Made by a program: the position numbers and the translations under genes. Under the pieces are notes generated by a model. It had not been told where the DNA came from and did not search any database. It saw only the letters and a list, made by a program, of their open reading frames with translations. From Pollutibacter soli (GTDB lineage Bacteria > Bacteroidota > Bacteroidia > Chitinophagales > Chitinophagaceae), in contig JARJHS010000001.1 in assembly GCA_029269725.1 (NCBI GenBank), positions 62,001-126,000 on the forward strand: a stretch of DNA of 64,000 nt, written 5' to 3'. Below, one piece after another: positions 27,040-35,163 of the stretch (its first letter is position 1; the number at the start of each line of letters is the position of its first letter).

Positions 27040-30000
27040 ATGAGGGTAATATGGCTGCTAATCTTGGTATGGGTAGGGGGGGAAACGTTGGCGCAGCCGA
27101 TTTCTTCGTCCAATCTGCGAAAAAAATGGGTAAGTACCCGCGATTCCGTCGTGCGGATCGACACCCTTAGCCTGATTCCGAATACAATCAAAATCCAGGG
27201 TGTACCGTCCTCAGCGTACTCAATCGATTTCGTCACCGCGAGCATCAAATGGCTGCAAAGGCAGGAATCGGATAGTGCCTTTATCGAATACCGCGTGTTT
27301 CCGCAAAGACTGGACATGGTCAAACGCCATATGACTTTCGATACCGTGATGGGGAAGTTTGTGGCGACTCCAGTAGTGCCGGAAAAGGAAAAGTTTGGCG
27401 CTGGCCTTTTCGATTTCGGACAACTGAATTACAACGGAAGTTTCGGACGAAGTCTTGGCTTTGGTAACCGCCAGGATGTGGTGGTTAATTCAAGTCTGAA
27501 CCTGCAATTGAATGGCTATATTGGCGACAGTATACTCCTTGCTGCCGCAATCTCCGATAACAATGTGCCCATCCAGCCCGATGGTAATACGCAAAACCTG
27601 AATGAGTTTGATCGTGTATACATCCAGTTTTCAAAGAACAAGTGGCGCTTTGCAATAGGTGATATTGATATTCGCCAGAACCAGACTTATTTTCTCAACT
27701 TTTATAAACGCCTCCAGGGAGCTTCTTTCGAAACAGAAAACAGGATCGGAGCAAAAACGAAAAACAGTGCGCTCGTTTCCGGGGCTGTAGCAAAAGGAAA
27801 ATTTACAAGAAACATATTCCAGGGACTGGAAGGTAACCAGGGCCCTTACCGGTTGCGTGGTGCAAACAATGAATTGTTCTTTATTGTACTGGCTGGTACC
27901 GAACGCGTCTTTATCGATGGAGTACTCATGCAGCGCGGAGAAGACCAGGACTATGTGATCAATTATAACACTGCGGAAGTGACATTTACACCAAGACAAA
28001 TGATCACGAAGGATAAGCGTATCCAGATCGAATTTGAGTATGCTGATCGTAACTATCTGAATGCACAGATCTACCTGACTGATGAAATCAATTTCAATGA
28101 AAAATTTAAACTGCGCGTCGGCTTCTATAATAATAACGATGCAAAAAATTCTCCGATTAACCAGACGCTTGATACCAAACAGAAACAGTTTCTCGCAGAT
28201 ATAGGTGACAGTGTTCAGAATGCGTATTATCCTTCGGCGATTCCAGACACATCATCAACAGGTAAGGTACTATACGCAAAAATTGATACTGCGATCAGCT
28301 CTGCATTGCGTGATTCCATTTTTATTTTTTCCTACAACAATGCTGAAACACGATACTCAGTTGCTTTTACTGATGTAGGTTATGGCAAAGGAGATTACAT
28401 ACAGGATCTGAATAATAATGCCAACGGAAATGTGTATGTCTGGGTAGCGCCGGATTCGGTTACTGGTCAGCGTAAGGGCAGGTACGTGCCTGCCATTTTA
28501 CTCGTCGCGCCACGAAAGCAACAGGTGTTTAACCTCGGCGCAGATTACCAGGTCAATCGACATACAGCCGTTAAAACAGAACTTGCTGTAAGTGTTCTCG
28601 ATGTAAATACTTTTTCTTCCAAAGCAAAAGAGAATGACCAGGGTTTTGCGGGAAGAATACTGGTGTCGGATATCAGACCAGTCACAGCTTCGAGAAAACT
28701 GGAGTACAAAACAGATCTATACTACGAGACGATTGGACTTAATTTCAGGCCTATCGAACGCTTACGTACAGTCGAATTTTACCGTGACTGGGGTTTACCT
28801 TATGTACCACCCGTTGCAGCCGAGAATTTATTCAGTGGAGCCCTGCAGATAAAAAACCCCAGGGATCACCTGGTGAAGTATACTTTTACTGGTTTCCTGC
28901 GAAGTAATAACTATGCGGGTTACAGAAATCTTATCCAGCACCAGGCGGATTTTAACGGTTTGAGAATCGTGGATGTTTTCAGTTATACCCATATTGAAGA
29001 CAACGACCAGAAAGGATATTTTCTTCGGCCCAATATTGATATTTCCAAAGTCCTGAAGAAATGGAAAGATTATAAGATCGGTACATCGTATTCTCTTGAA
29101 CACAACGAGCTCAAGTACAAAAATTACGACTCCTTAAACCTGACTAGTTTTTCATTTGATGTGTGGCAGTTGTATTTCAAATCACCGGAATTGCCCAATA
29201 GATGGGGTATCAGTTATTACACCCGTTCGGATAAGTATCCGCAGGGTGGAAAACTGGTGCGTGCAGACAGAAGTCAGAACGTAAATCTTTACACAGAGTT
29301 GATGAAAGGCGAACATCATCAGTTCCGGCTTAATACTACATTCAGAAAATTGAAGGTGTACGATACCAAGGTTTCATTTATTCAGCCTGACGAAACTTTG
29401 TTGGGTCGTGCAGAATATTTTACCACGCTATGGGAAGGTGCAATCAGTGGAAATGCATTATATGAGTTGGGTACTGGTCAGGAACCGAGAAGAGATTTCA
29501 GTTATCTCGAAGTGCCTGCGGGGCAAGGTGAATATACCTGGATCGACTATAACAATGATGGCATTCAACAGTTGAACGAATTTGAAATAGCGCGTTTCCC
29601 TGACCAGGCAAAATACATCAGGATCTTTACGCCAACCACTGATTTTATCAAAGCAAACTATCTTCAGTTCAATTACAGTTTAACATTCAATCCACGTTCT
29701 GCGATAAAACCGGGCAATACAAATAAGTTCATGAAATTCATTGCCAGGTTCTACTTACAAAGCGCATTACAGATCAACAGGAAAAAGATTGCAGATGGCA
29801 TAGGCTCATTTAATCCTTTCGACAATCCGTTCAGCGATACTACACTGTTAACCCTGGATCAATTGTATAGCAACACCATTTCGTTTAACCGATTCAGTTC
29901 GATCTGGGGGATTGATTTCAATAACATCCGTTCTTCGGGTCGCGCCTTCCTTTCTTATGGCTATGAAACACGCAGGTTGAATGACTGGTCGGCTAAGACG

Positions 30001-30495
30001 CGTGTTAATATGGGGAAATTATTTACCGTGGATCTTGTGTTGAGAAATGTCGTCAACGAATTACTCACCCCGCAATTCAATAACCGAAACTACTCCATAA
30101 GAGGTAGCAGCCTGGAACCGAAACTGAGTTTCACAAAAGGGACAGTGTTCAGAACTTACTTAAGTTATAAACTCGACGAAAAGAAAAATGAAGGAAGCGC
30201 GGAACGTGCGAAGAGTAATTCGGTGAATACGGAGGTAAAATACAATGTTCTTTCAAATACTTCACTCACCGCAAGGTTTACTTATAACCAGATCGACTAT
30301 AATGGTGCCCCCAACACGACGATCTCGTATATTATGATGGATGGTCTCCTTCCGGGAAAAAACTTTCTCTGGAATCTTGATTTCACACAACGGCTTACCA
30401 ATTTTCTCGAACTGAGCATGCAGTATGAGGGGCGCAAGGCGGGTGAGTCGGGCGTGGTACATACAGGTAGGGCGCAGTTGCGGGCGTTGTTCTAG
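27040..30495 (+). CDS. Large outer-membrane beta-barrel protein, function unknown
   Basis: The ATG at 27040 gives a signal peptide (RVIWLLILVWVGGETLAQ); an upstream TTG in frame is three codons earlier. The roughly 1151-residue protein has a conserved N-terminal region (NGSFGRSLGFGNRQDVVVNS; ISDNNVPIQPDGNTQNLNEF; IGDIDIRQNQTYFLNFYKRL), then a GPYRLRGANNELFFIVLAGT / ERVFIDGVLMQRGEDQDYVI module, and then many aromatic amphipathic strands to a terminal Phe, as expected of a barrel inserted by BamA. A D-x-N-x-D-G type loop (DYNNDGIQQLNEFE) lies in the middle. It is a Bacteroidota-type surface protein without TonB box or plug. Function unknown. Confidence 0.72.
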   Translation: MRVIWLLILVWVGGETLAQPISSSNLRKKWVSTRDSVVRIDTLSLIPNTIKIQGVPSSAYSIDFVTASIKWLQRQESDSAFIEYRVFPQRLDMVKRHMTFDTVMGKFVATPVVPEKEKFGAGLFDFGQLNYNGSFGRSLGFGNRQDVVVNSSLNLQLNGYIGDSILLAAAISDNNVPIQPDGNTQNLNEFDRVYIQFSKNKWRFAIGDIDIRQNQTYFLNFYKRLQGASFETENRIGAKTKNSALVSGAVAKGKFTRNIFQGLEGNQGPYRLRGANNELFFIVLAGTERVFIDGVLMQRGEDQDYVINYNTAEVTFTPRQMITKDKRIQIEFEYADRNYLNAQIYLTDEINFNEKFKLRVGFYNNNDAKNSPINQTLDTKQKQFLADIGDSVQNAYYPSAIPDTSSTGKVLYAKIDTAISSALRDSIFIFSYNNAETRYSVAFTDVGYGKGDYIQDLNNNANGNVYVWVAPDSVTGQRKGRYVPAILLVAPRKQQVFNLGADYQVNRHTAVKTELAVSVLDVNTFSSKAKENDQGFAGRILVSDIRPVTASRKLEYKTDLYYETIGLNFRPIERLRTVEFYRDWGLPYVPPVAAENLFSGALQIKNPRDHLVKYTFTGFLRSNNYAGYRNLIQHQADFNGLRIVDVFSYTHIEDNDQKGYFLRPNIDISKVLKKWKDYKIGTSYSLEHNELKYKNYDSLNLTSFSFDVWQLYFKSPELPNRWGISYYTRSDKYPQGGKLVRADRSQNVNLYTELMKGEHHQFRLNTTFRKLKVYDTKVSFIQPDETLLGRAEYFTTLWEGAISGNALYELGTGQEPRRDFSYLEVPAGQGEYTWIDYNNDGIQQLNEFEIARFPDQAKYIRIFTPTTDFIKANYLQFNYSLTFNPRSAIKPGNTNKFMKFIARFYLQSALQINRKKIADGIGSFNPFDNPFSDTTLLTLDQLYSNTISFNRFSSIWGIDFNNIRSSGRAFLSYGYETRRLNDWSAKTRVNMGKLFTVDLVLRNVVNELLTPQFNNRNYSIRGSSLEPKLSFTKGTVFRTYLSYKLDEKKNEGSAERAKSNSVNTEVKYNVLSNTSLTARFTYNQIDYNGAPNTTISYIMMDGLLPGKNFLWNLDFTQRLTNFLELSMQYEGRKAGESGVVHTGRAQLRALF

Positions 30496-30497
30496 AG

Positions 30498-30529
30498 GGA
30501 GGCAGGAGAGCGAAGGCAGGAGATTTAGT
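30498..30529 (+). repeat. Left arm of GGCAGGAG word repeat
   Basis: GGAGGCAGGAG (30498-30508) and GGCAGGAGATTTAGT (30515-30529) pair with CTCCTGCCTCC (31100-31110) and ACTAAATCTCCTGCC (31165-31179) respectively. The 15-nt pairing is perfect. The arm begins 3 bp after the stop of the barrel gene. Confidence 0.75.
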
Positions 30530-30668
30530 TGGTAGTGTAAAGTAACAAGCCTGACTGTGTTTTTTTTCTCTGAATTTCCTAGAAAATTCTGCTGCATTAT
30601 TGATGAATTGACGTTGTTTGTGTTGAATGATTAGTTTTATTTCAAGTCATTTAAAAAATGGGAATGAT

Positions 30669-31019
30669 ATGAATGACTTCAGCTATAAACGTATGATCGT
30701 TTGGCAAAAATCGATGCAGTTAACAGCTTCATTGTATCCGTTAATTAACAAACTTCCGTCTACTGAAAATTTCAATCTATGTTCTCAGTTAAGGAGAGCA
30801 ACAATTTCTGTTTCTTCAAACATTGCTGAAGGCTCTGCAAGAAAATCCGGTGCTGAGCGTGCCCGATTTTATACTATAGCAAGGTCATCAGCGATAGAAA
30901 TTGATTCGCAACTTGAATCGGCTGTATTACTTAGGTTTTTGAAAGAGTCTGAATGTGAACTTGTAAATGGATTGATTATGGAAATTTTTAAAATCCTCTC
31001 CAAGCTCATCATTAGTTAA
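30669..31019 (+). CDS. Four-helix-bundle protein (23S rRNA intervening-sequence family)
   Basis: The ATG at 30669 gives a 116-residue protein (MNDFSYKRMIVWQKSMQLTA) of the S23/IVS family, small pentameric four-helix bundles found as ORFs in intervening sequences of 23S rRNA, and related to the Avd accessory protein of diversity-generating retroelements. The family core LRRATISVSSNIAEGSARKS is intact, as is RARFYTIARSSAIEIDSQLE. Here it is outside any rRNA and is enclosed by inverted word repeats. It probably binds nucleic acid through its basic face. A decayed relative is at 23349-23460. Confidence 0.88.
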   Translation: MNDFSYKRMIVWQKSMQLTASLYPLINKLPSTENFNLCSQLRRATISVSSNIAEGSARKSGAERARFYTIARSSAIEIDSQLESAVLLRFLKESECELVNGLIMEIFKILSKLIIS

Positions 31020-31099
31020 TCGCTAAAGCATTACAGAAGTTTAACTCGCGAAGAGTAGTGTTGTGTGGATGTGCTGGAACTCAATACTGCAAACTCATT

Positions 31100-31186
31100 C
31101 TCCTGCCTCCGTTGTTTTGCCTGCGAGCTAATATATCAATGATGCTTGTTGCTAATATCTATTGACTAAATCTCCTGCCTCCCTAC
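31100..31186 (+). repeat. Right arm of GGCAGGAG word repeat
   Basis: CTCCTGCCTCC at 31100-31110 and ACTAAATCTCCTGCCTCCC at 31165-31183 are the complements of the left arm words at 30498-30529. The arm lies downstream of the four-helix-bundle gene and just before the terminator of the opposite-strand gene. Confidence 0.75.
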
Positions 31187-31200
31187 TCCTGGCTCTAAAC

Positions 31201-31230
31201 TAAAAGAGCCCGGCTCTCGCCAGGCTCTTT
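31201..31230 (-). terminator. Intrinsic terminator of the coiled-coil gene
   Basis: Reading the minus strand, AAAGAGCCTGGC pairs with GCCGGGCTCTTT across a GAGA loop (12 bp with one G-T pair), followed by TTA. It lies 25 bp after the stop of the gene at 31255-32235. Confidence 0.8.
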
Positions 31231-31254
31231 CAACTATTTCGCTTCGCTCAAATA

Positions 31255-32235
31255 CTAGCTAAACAAACCACCTTTCTTCAAAGTAATTGTGCTTTCGCCA
31301 ATTTTGAATCCGTTATTGTATACTTCAACTTTATAGTTACCTGGTACATATTTCTCTGTTTGTTTCAGATCAAAGCTTACATTTTTACGTGCGCCCTGTT
31401 CGTAATCAACAGATACTTTATTGGTGTATTTTTTCTCACCATCCTTACGTGTAGTGAAAGTACCAGACTGAAGACCTTCTTCACTGATTACGTTTCCTGC
31501 AGGATCTGTTACTAGGACATAAAGATCTTTAGGACCAGTTTCAGTGATCATGTTTTCATCGAGGTCAAAAGAAATTCTGAATTTATCAGCCTTCTTTGCA
31601 GAAGTCGTGCTCTTTTCTTTACCACTTCCTTTTTCATTGATCGGTTGGATCTTGAAAGAAGATGCGTGTAAAGTCTGACCGATGTTTACTTTTTCTTCAG
31701 CTGCTGCTTTCTCTGACTGAGTAGTTGCGAGGTTAGTTTCCAATTCAGCCTTCTGAGTAGTCAGCGTTGCTTTTTCTGCAGTGAGGGTCTGATTCTCTCC
31801 CTGCAATCTTTCAATTTCCTGGAGATAACCATCAATCTTGCCATTCAGTTCTTTTACAAGAGTGCGGGCTTCAGCAAGATCTTTCGCTGTTGCATTCTGT
31901 TTGCCAACAAGACCTTTGATGCGTGATTTCAAGCCATCAAGATCTTTATCTTTTGTTTTAACAAGACTGTCGAGGCGGCTGTTGCTGCTGGTCATTGCGT
32001 CCAGTCTCAACAGTGCATCTTCGTATTCTTTCTGCACCATAGTTTTTGATGAATCAAGTGCAGCATACTGAACATCTTTTTGCTGGATTACTTCTTTGGT
32101 TCTACTTTTATCGTAGATGATATAACCCCACGTTCCCAATAATGCCGCGATCAGGATACCATAGATCAAACCACGGTTGTCTTTTTTTGGCTCCTGGAAC
32201 TGGGGAGAAGCTGATGGATAATTTGTTGAACTCAT
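31255..32235 (-). CDS. Membrane-anchored coiled-coil protein
   Basis: The ATG at 32235 (MSSTNYPSASPQFQEPKKDN) is preferred over the longer frame. A single helix GLIYGILIAALLGTWGYIIY near residue 25 anchors the protein; after it comes a long coiled coil (about 60-195) with regular heptads (KNATAKDLAEARTLVKELNG-like content, and IERLQGENQTLTAEKATLTT), and a C-terminal beta domain (FRISFDLDENMITETGPKDL; GNYKVEVYNNGFKIGESTIT). This plan is typical of Bacteroidota envelope proteins that span the periplasm. No enzyme motif. It diverges from the exonuclease gene with only 41 bp between starts. Confidence 0.75.
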   Translation of the reverse strand: MSSTNYPSASPQFQEPKKDNRGLIYGILIAALLGTWGYIIYDKSRTKEVIQQKDVQYAALDSSKTMVQKEYEDALLRLDAMTSSNSRLDSLVKTKDKDLDGLKSRIKGLVGKQNATAKDLAEARTLVKELNGKIDGYLQEIERLQGENQTLTAEKATLTTQKAELETNLATTQSEKAAAEEKVNIGQTLHASSFKIQPINEKGSGKEKSTTSAKKADKFRISFDLDENMITETGPKDLYVLVTDPAGNVISEEGLQSGTFTTRKDGEKKYTNKVSVDYEQGARKNVSFDLKQTEKYVPGNYKVEVYNNGFKIGESTITLKKGGLFS

Positions 32236-32276
32236 ACAGTTGATTTTTATTTTTAATTGATAGTAAAAAAACAATT

Positions 32277-33002
32277 TTGATTGATCAGGTTTCGCTCTCC
32301 GATTTACTTTTTATCGATATAGAAACCGTGCCAGGTGTACCTCATTTTCAGGACCTTCCTGAAGCATGGAGGAGCCTCTGGATGGGCAAGATTTCCAAAA
32401 CCGTGCCAGAAAATATTTTGCCTGAAGAAAGCTACGCCGAGCGCGCAGGCATTTTCGCCGAATTCGGCCGTGTGGTCTGCATTTCAGCCGGTTACTTCTA
32501 CTTCGAAAAAAACGAAGAAATATTTTTTAAAATCAAGTCAATCGCCGGAAATCAGGAAGATGAACTGCTTAAAAATTTCTTTAATCTGGTCGAAAAATTC
32601 CGGGAAAAAAGACCACGTTTTTCGTTTGCCGGACATAACATTAAAGAGTTCGATATCCCGTTTATTTGTCGCCGCACAATGGCCAACCAAATTACTCTTC
32701 CATCCTTTCTGAATTTCTCCGGGATGAAGCCATGGGAAGTGAATCTGGTTGATACTTTACAGTTCTGGAAATTCGGTGATTTCAAAAACTACACATCACT
32801 TAGCTTACTCTCGGCTGTTCTGGGTATACCAACTCCAAAAGATGATATCGACGGATCGATGGTGCGCCAGGTTTACTACGAAGAGAAAAATATTTCACGG
32901 ATTGTTGAGTATTGCCAGAAAGATGTCGTCGCCGTTGCAAACATAATTTTGCGCTTCCGTAATTTACCTTTGCTGCGACCAGAAAACATTTCTATTGCCT
33001 GA
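32277..33002 (+). CDS. 3'-5' exonuclease, PolB-like DEDD superfamily
   Basis: The 241-residue protein has the DEDDy exonuclease motifs: LLFIDIETVPG (Exo I), FAGHNIKEFDIPFICRR (Exo II) and IVEYCQKDVVAVANI (Exo III, Y-x-x-x-D). It resembles the predicted PolB-type 3'-5' exonucleases found in Bacteroidota. No ATG lies near the conserved start, so the TTG at 32277 is used. It is 23 bp upstream of holA, which hints at a joint role in DNA replication or repair. Confidence 0.85.
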   Translation: MIDQVSLSDLLFIDIETVPGVPHFQDLPEAWRSLWMGKISKTVPENILPEESYAERAGIFAEFGRVVCISAGYFYFEKNEEIFFKIKSIAGNQEDELLKNFFNLVEKFREKRPRFSFAGHNIKEFDIPFICRRTMANQITLPSFLNFSGMKPWEVNLVDTLQFWKFGDFKNYTSLSLLSAVLGIPTPKDDIDGSMVRQVYYEEKNISRIVEYCQKDVVAVANIILRFRNLPLLRPENISIA

Positions 33003-33025
33003 TTCATTTAACAGAATTTTTGCAC

Positions 33026-34027
33026 ATGTCGGTTGATAAGATTTTAGCAGAGTGGAAAAAGAAAAAATTCAGTCCCGTTTACTGGCTCGAAGGCGAAGAG
33101 CCGTTTTTTATTGATGTGCTTGTCGATTTCGCTGAGCACCAGATACTCTCCGAGCAGGAAGCTTCCTTTAACCTTACGGTATTGTATGGAAAGGATGCTG
33201 CATGGGCCGATGTTGTGAATGCCTGCAGAAAGTATCCAATGTTCTCCGATCTGCAACTGGTGATATTGAAAGAAGCGCAGCAGATGAAGGATATAGAAAA
33301 ACTTCTTCCCTATATCAATCAACCTTTACACTCTACAATTTTTATCATCGCTTACCGGGAGAAAAAAGTAGACAGCAGGACGACATTTGGTAAAACTGTG
33401 AAAGCAAAAACGGCCTTCCATAGTTTCAAACCAGTAAGTGACCAGGACCTTGCTCCATGGGCCGAGGAATATATTTCTGCTCAGGGCTTACAAATTGGAG
33501 AGAAGGCAGTACAGTTATTGACAGATCATACGGGCAATGATCTGAATGTACTAACGGGCGAAGTAAAAAAAATCATGCTTAACCTCGGTGCAAGAAAAGA
33601 AATCACCGAAGCAGATATTGAGGTATACGTCGGCGTTAGTAAAGAGTTTAACACTTTTGAACTGCAGAAAGCCATTGCACAAAAGGATCTGTACAAAGCT
33701 ATACGCATCATCAAATATTTCGAATCTAATCCCAAAGCTGGTCCGATACAAATGGTGAATGCCACATTATACGCCTATTTCAGTAAAGTCTATATGTTGT
33801 TTGGTATCGATTTAAATAATCAAAGCAGTATTTCAGCTGCTTTTGGTAATTCGTCTTACTTCGTAAATGAATATAAAAATGCTGCAAAAAAATATGGTGA
33901 GGAGGGAATTTGCAGGATACTCTTGTTATTACATCACTATAATCTCCGCAGCATCGGTATAAATGACAGCGGCACTTCAAGCTCCGAACTCCTGAAGGAG
34001 ATGGTCGTGAAAATGATTAATGGGTGA
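33026..34027 (+). CDS. holA: DNA polymerase III subunit delta
   Basis: The 333-residue protein matches the clamp-loader delta subunit: KKFSPVYWLEGEEPFFIDVL at the start, YPMFSDLQLVILKEAQQMK, and the third-domain LQKAIAQKDLYKAIRIIKYF. Delta opens the sliding clamp and loads it on primed DNA with gamma/tau and delta-prime. The ATG at 33026 is preferred to the TTG two codons earlier. It follows the exonuclease gene closely and converges with ribF. Confidence 0.92.
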   Translation: MSVDKILAEWKKKKFSPVYWLEGEEPFFIDVLVDFAEHQILSEQEASFNLTVLYGKDAAWADVVNACRKYPMFSDLQLVILKEAQQMKDIEKLLPYINQPLHSTIFIIAYREKKVDSRTTFGKTVKAKTAFHSFKPVSDQDLAPWAEEYISAQGLQIGEKAVQLLTDHTGNDLNVLTGEVKKIMLNLGARKEITEADIEVYVGVSKEFNTFELQKAIAQKDLYKAIRIIKYFESNPKAGPIQMVNATLYAYFSKVYMLFGIDLNNQSSISAAFGNSSYFVNEYKNAAKKYGEEGICRILLLLHHYNLRSIGINDSGTSSSELLKEMVVKMING

Positions 34028-34144
34028 ACGTATAACGTTTACCGTTGAACCCGGTTGTACAGCAAGGTTTTCAAATCAAAACTGTTATGCTCAAGAGGGA
34101 ATGTTCCAACGGTTTGTGCTAACGTTTTTCGTTATACGTTTCAC
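34024..34144. repeat. Inverted AACGTATAACG word repeat between convergent genes
   Basis: GTGAACGTATAACG at 34024-34037 pairs with CGTTATACGTTTCAC at 34130-34144 (14 pairs with a one-base bulge). The arms cover the stop codons of holA (34025-34027) and ribF (34141-34143). The same AACG words reappear on the other side of ribF at 35105-35136. It may act as a bidirectional terminator or a mobile repeat. Confidence 0.7.
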
Positions 34145-35085
34145 CTTACACCAAAATAAGCCAGAGATTCCCGCATGTCAGCAAAGAGTTGTGCCTTCAG
34201 CTCATCCAGTCCTGAAAACTTTTTTTCTCGTCTGATAAAATGATATACAGACACTTTTACGATTTCCCCGTATATGTCATCATGGAAATTAAAGATATTT
34301 ACTTCGATCATTCTCCGTGTTCCATCGACGGTCGGGCGTACACCAATATTCATCATACCTTTATGAGTAATCGATTTCCCCGTAATTGAAACATCTATCG
34401 TCACCGCATAAACGCCGTCGCCGGGAATCAGCTTTTCCGGATCGGTTATTTCGAGATTGGCGGTAGGATACCCGATCGTTCGTCCACGTTTATCGCCATG
34501 AATTACCCGCGCATGGAAAAAATAAGGATAGCCCAGCATTTTATTTGCCAGGCCAATATCTCCTGAAAGAAGCGAGTCCCTGATAATAGTGGAGCTGACA
34601 GTTACCTCATTCAGGATCTTTTCCGGAATTTCTTTTACCTCGCAATTCCATCTGGGGGCCAGTTGCTCAAGAAGCCGGTAGTCTCCGGAACGGTTTTTCC
34701 CAAACCGATGATCATACCCGATGATAATACTATGGGGTTGAAAATTTTTAATCAGGAAGTTTTCGATATAGTCTTCGGCAGACATTTCGGAGAATCCCGT
34801 GGTGAAGGGCACAATGACCAGGTGATCGATCCCGATAGAACGCAACAGTTCTATTCTTTCATCTATTGTAGTCAGCAGGAATACTTCTCCTGATTTGCCT
34901 TTAACGACCCTTCGCGGATGAGGATGGAAAGTAACAATTACTGTTTCGCCATGTACATCCGCCGCTTCCGTTTTCATCTGCTGAAAGATCTGCCTGTGAC
35001 CGGGATGCACACCGTCAAAAGTACCAATGGTCACAACAGCATTCCGGAAACGAGGTAAATGGTGGATATTATAATGTACCTGCAT
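34141..35085 (-). CDS. ribF: Bifunctional riboflavin kinase / FAD synthetase
   Basis: The 314-residue enzyme makes FMN from riboflavin and then FAD. The N-terminal nucleotidyltransferase domain carries VVTIGTFDGVHPGHRQIFQQ with the HxGH-like GHRQ motif, and the C-terminal kinase domain has HGDKRGRTIGYPTANLEI and the beta-barrel KGMMNIGVRPT. The ATG at 35085 is used rather than the upstream TTG. Its promoter box TAAATTTG is 12 bp upstream. It is divergent from purM. Confidence 0.94.
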   Translation of the reverse strand: MQVHYNIHHLPRFRNAVVTIGTFDGVHPGHRQIFQQMKTEAADVHGETVIVTFHPHPRRVVKGKSGEVFLLTTIDERIELLRSIGIDHLVIVPFTTGFSEMSAEDYIENFLIKNFQPHSIIIGYDHRFGKNRSGDYRLLEQLAPRWNCEVKEIPEKILNEVTVSSTIIRDSLLSGDIGLANKMLGYPYFFHARVIHGDKRGRTIGYPTANLEITDPEKLIPGDGVYAVTIDVSITGKSITHKGMMNIGVRPTVDGTRRMIEVNIFNFHDDIYGEIVKVSVYHFIRREKKFSGLDELKAQLFADMRESLAYFGVR

Positions 35086-35097
35086 ATTTGCGAGCGG

Positions 35098-35105
35098 CAA
35101 ATTTA
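35098..35105 (-). promoter_or_regulatory. Bacteroidota -7 box for ribF
   Basis: On the minus strand the sequence is TAAATTTG, matching the TAnnTTTG consensus, 12 bp upstream of the ATG. It touches the AACG palindrome at 35105-35124. Confidence 0.6.
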
Positions 35106-35124
35106 ACGTAAAACGTTTTACGTT
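35105..35124. repeat. Perfect 20-bp palindrome in ribF-purM divergent region
   Basis: AACGTAAAAC and its complement GTTTTACGTT form a perfect palindrome, continued by CCACGTTTAACG words. It lies between the divergent promoters of ribF and purM. It either belongs to the AACGT word family (see 34024-34144) or serves as an operator; the sequence alone does not decide. Confidence 0.7.
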
Positions 35125-35136
35125 CCACGTTTAACG

Positions 35137-35144
35137 TAGCTTTG
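35137..35144 (+). promoter_or_regulatory. Bacteroidota -7 box for purM
   Basis: TAGCTTTG is a perfect TAnnTTTG match 19 bp upstream of the purM ATG. Confidence 0.65.
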
Positions 35145-35163
35145 CGCGATCCAAAAGCTAGAC

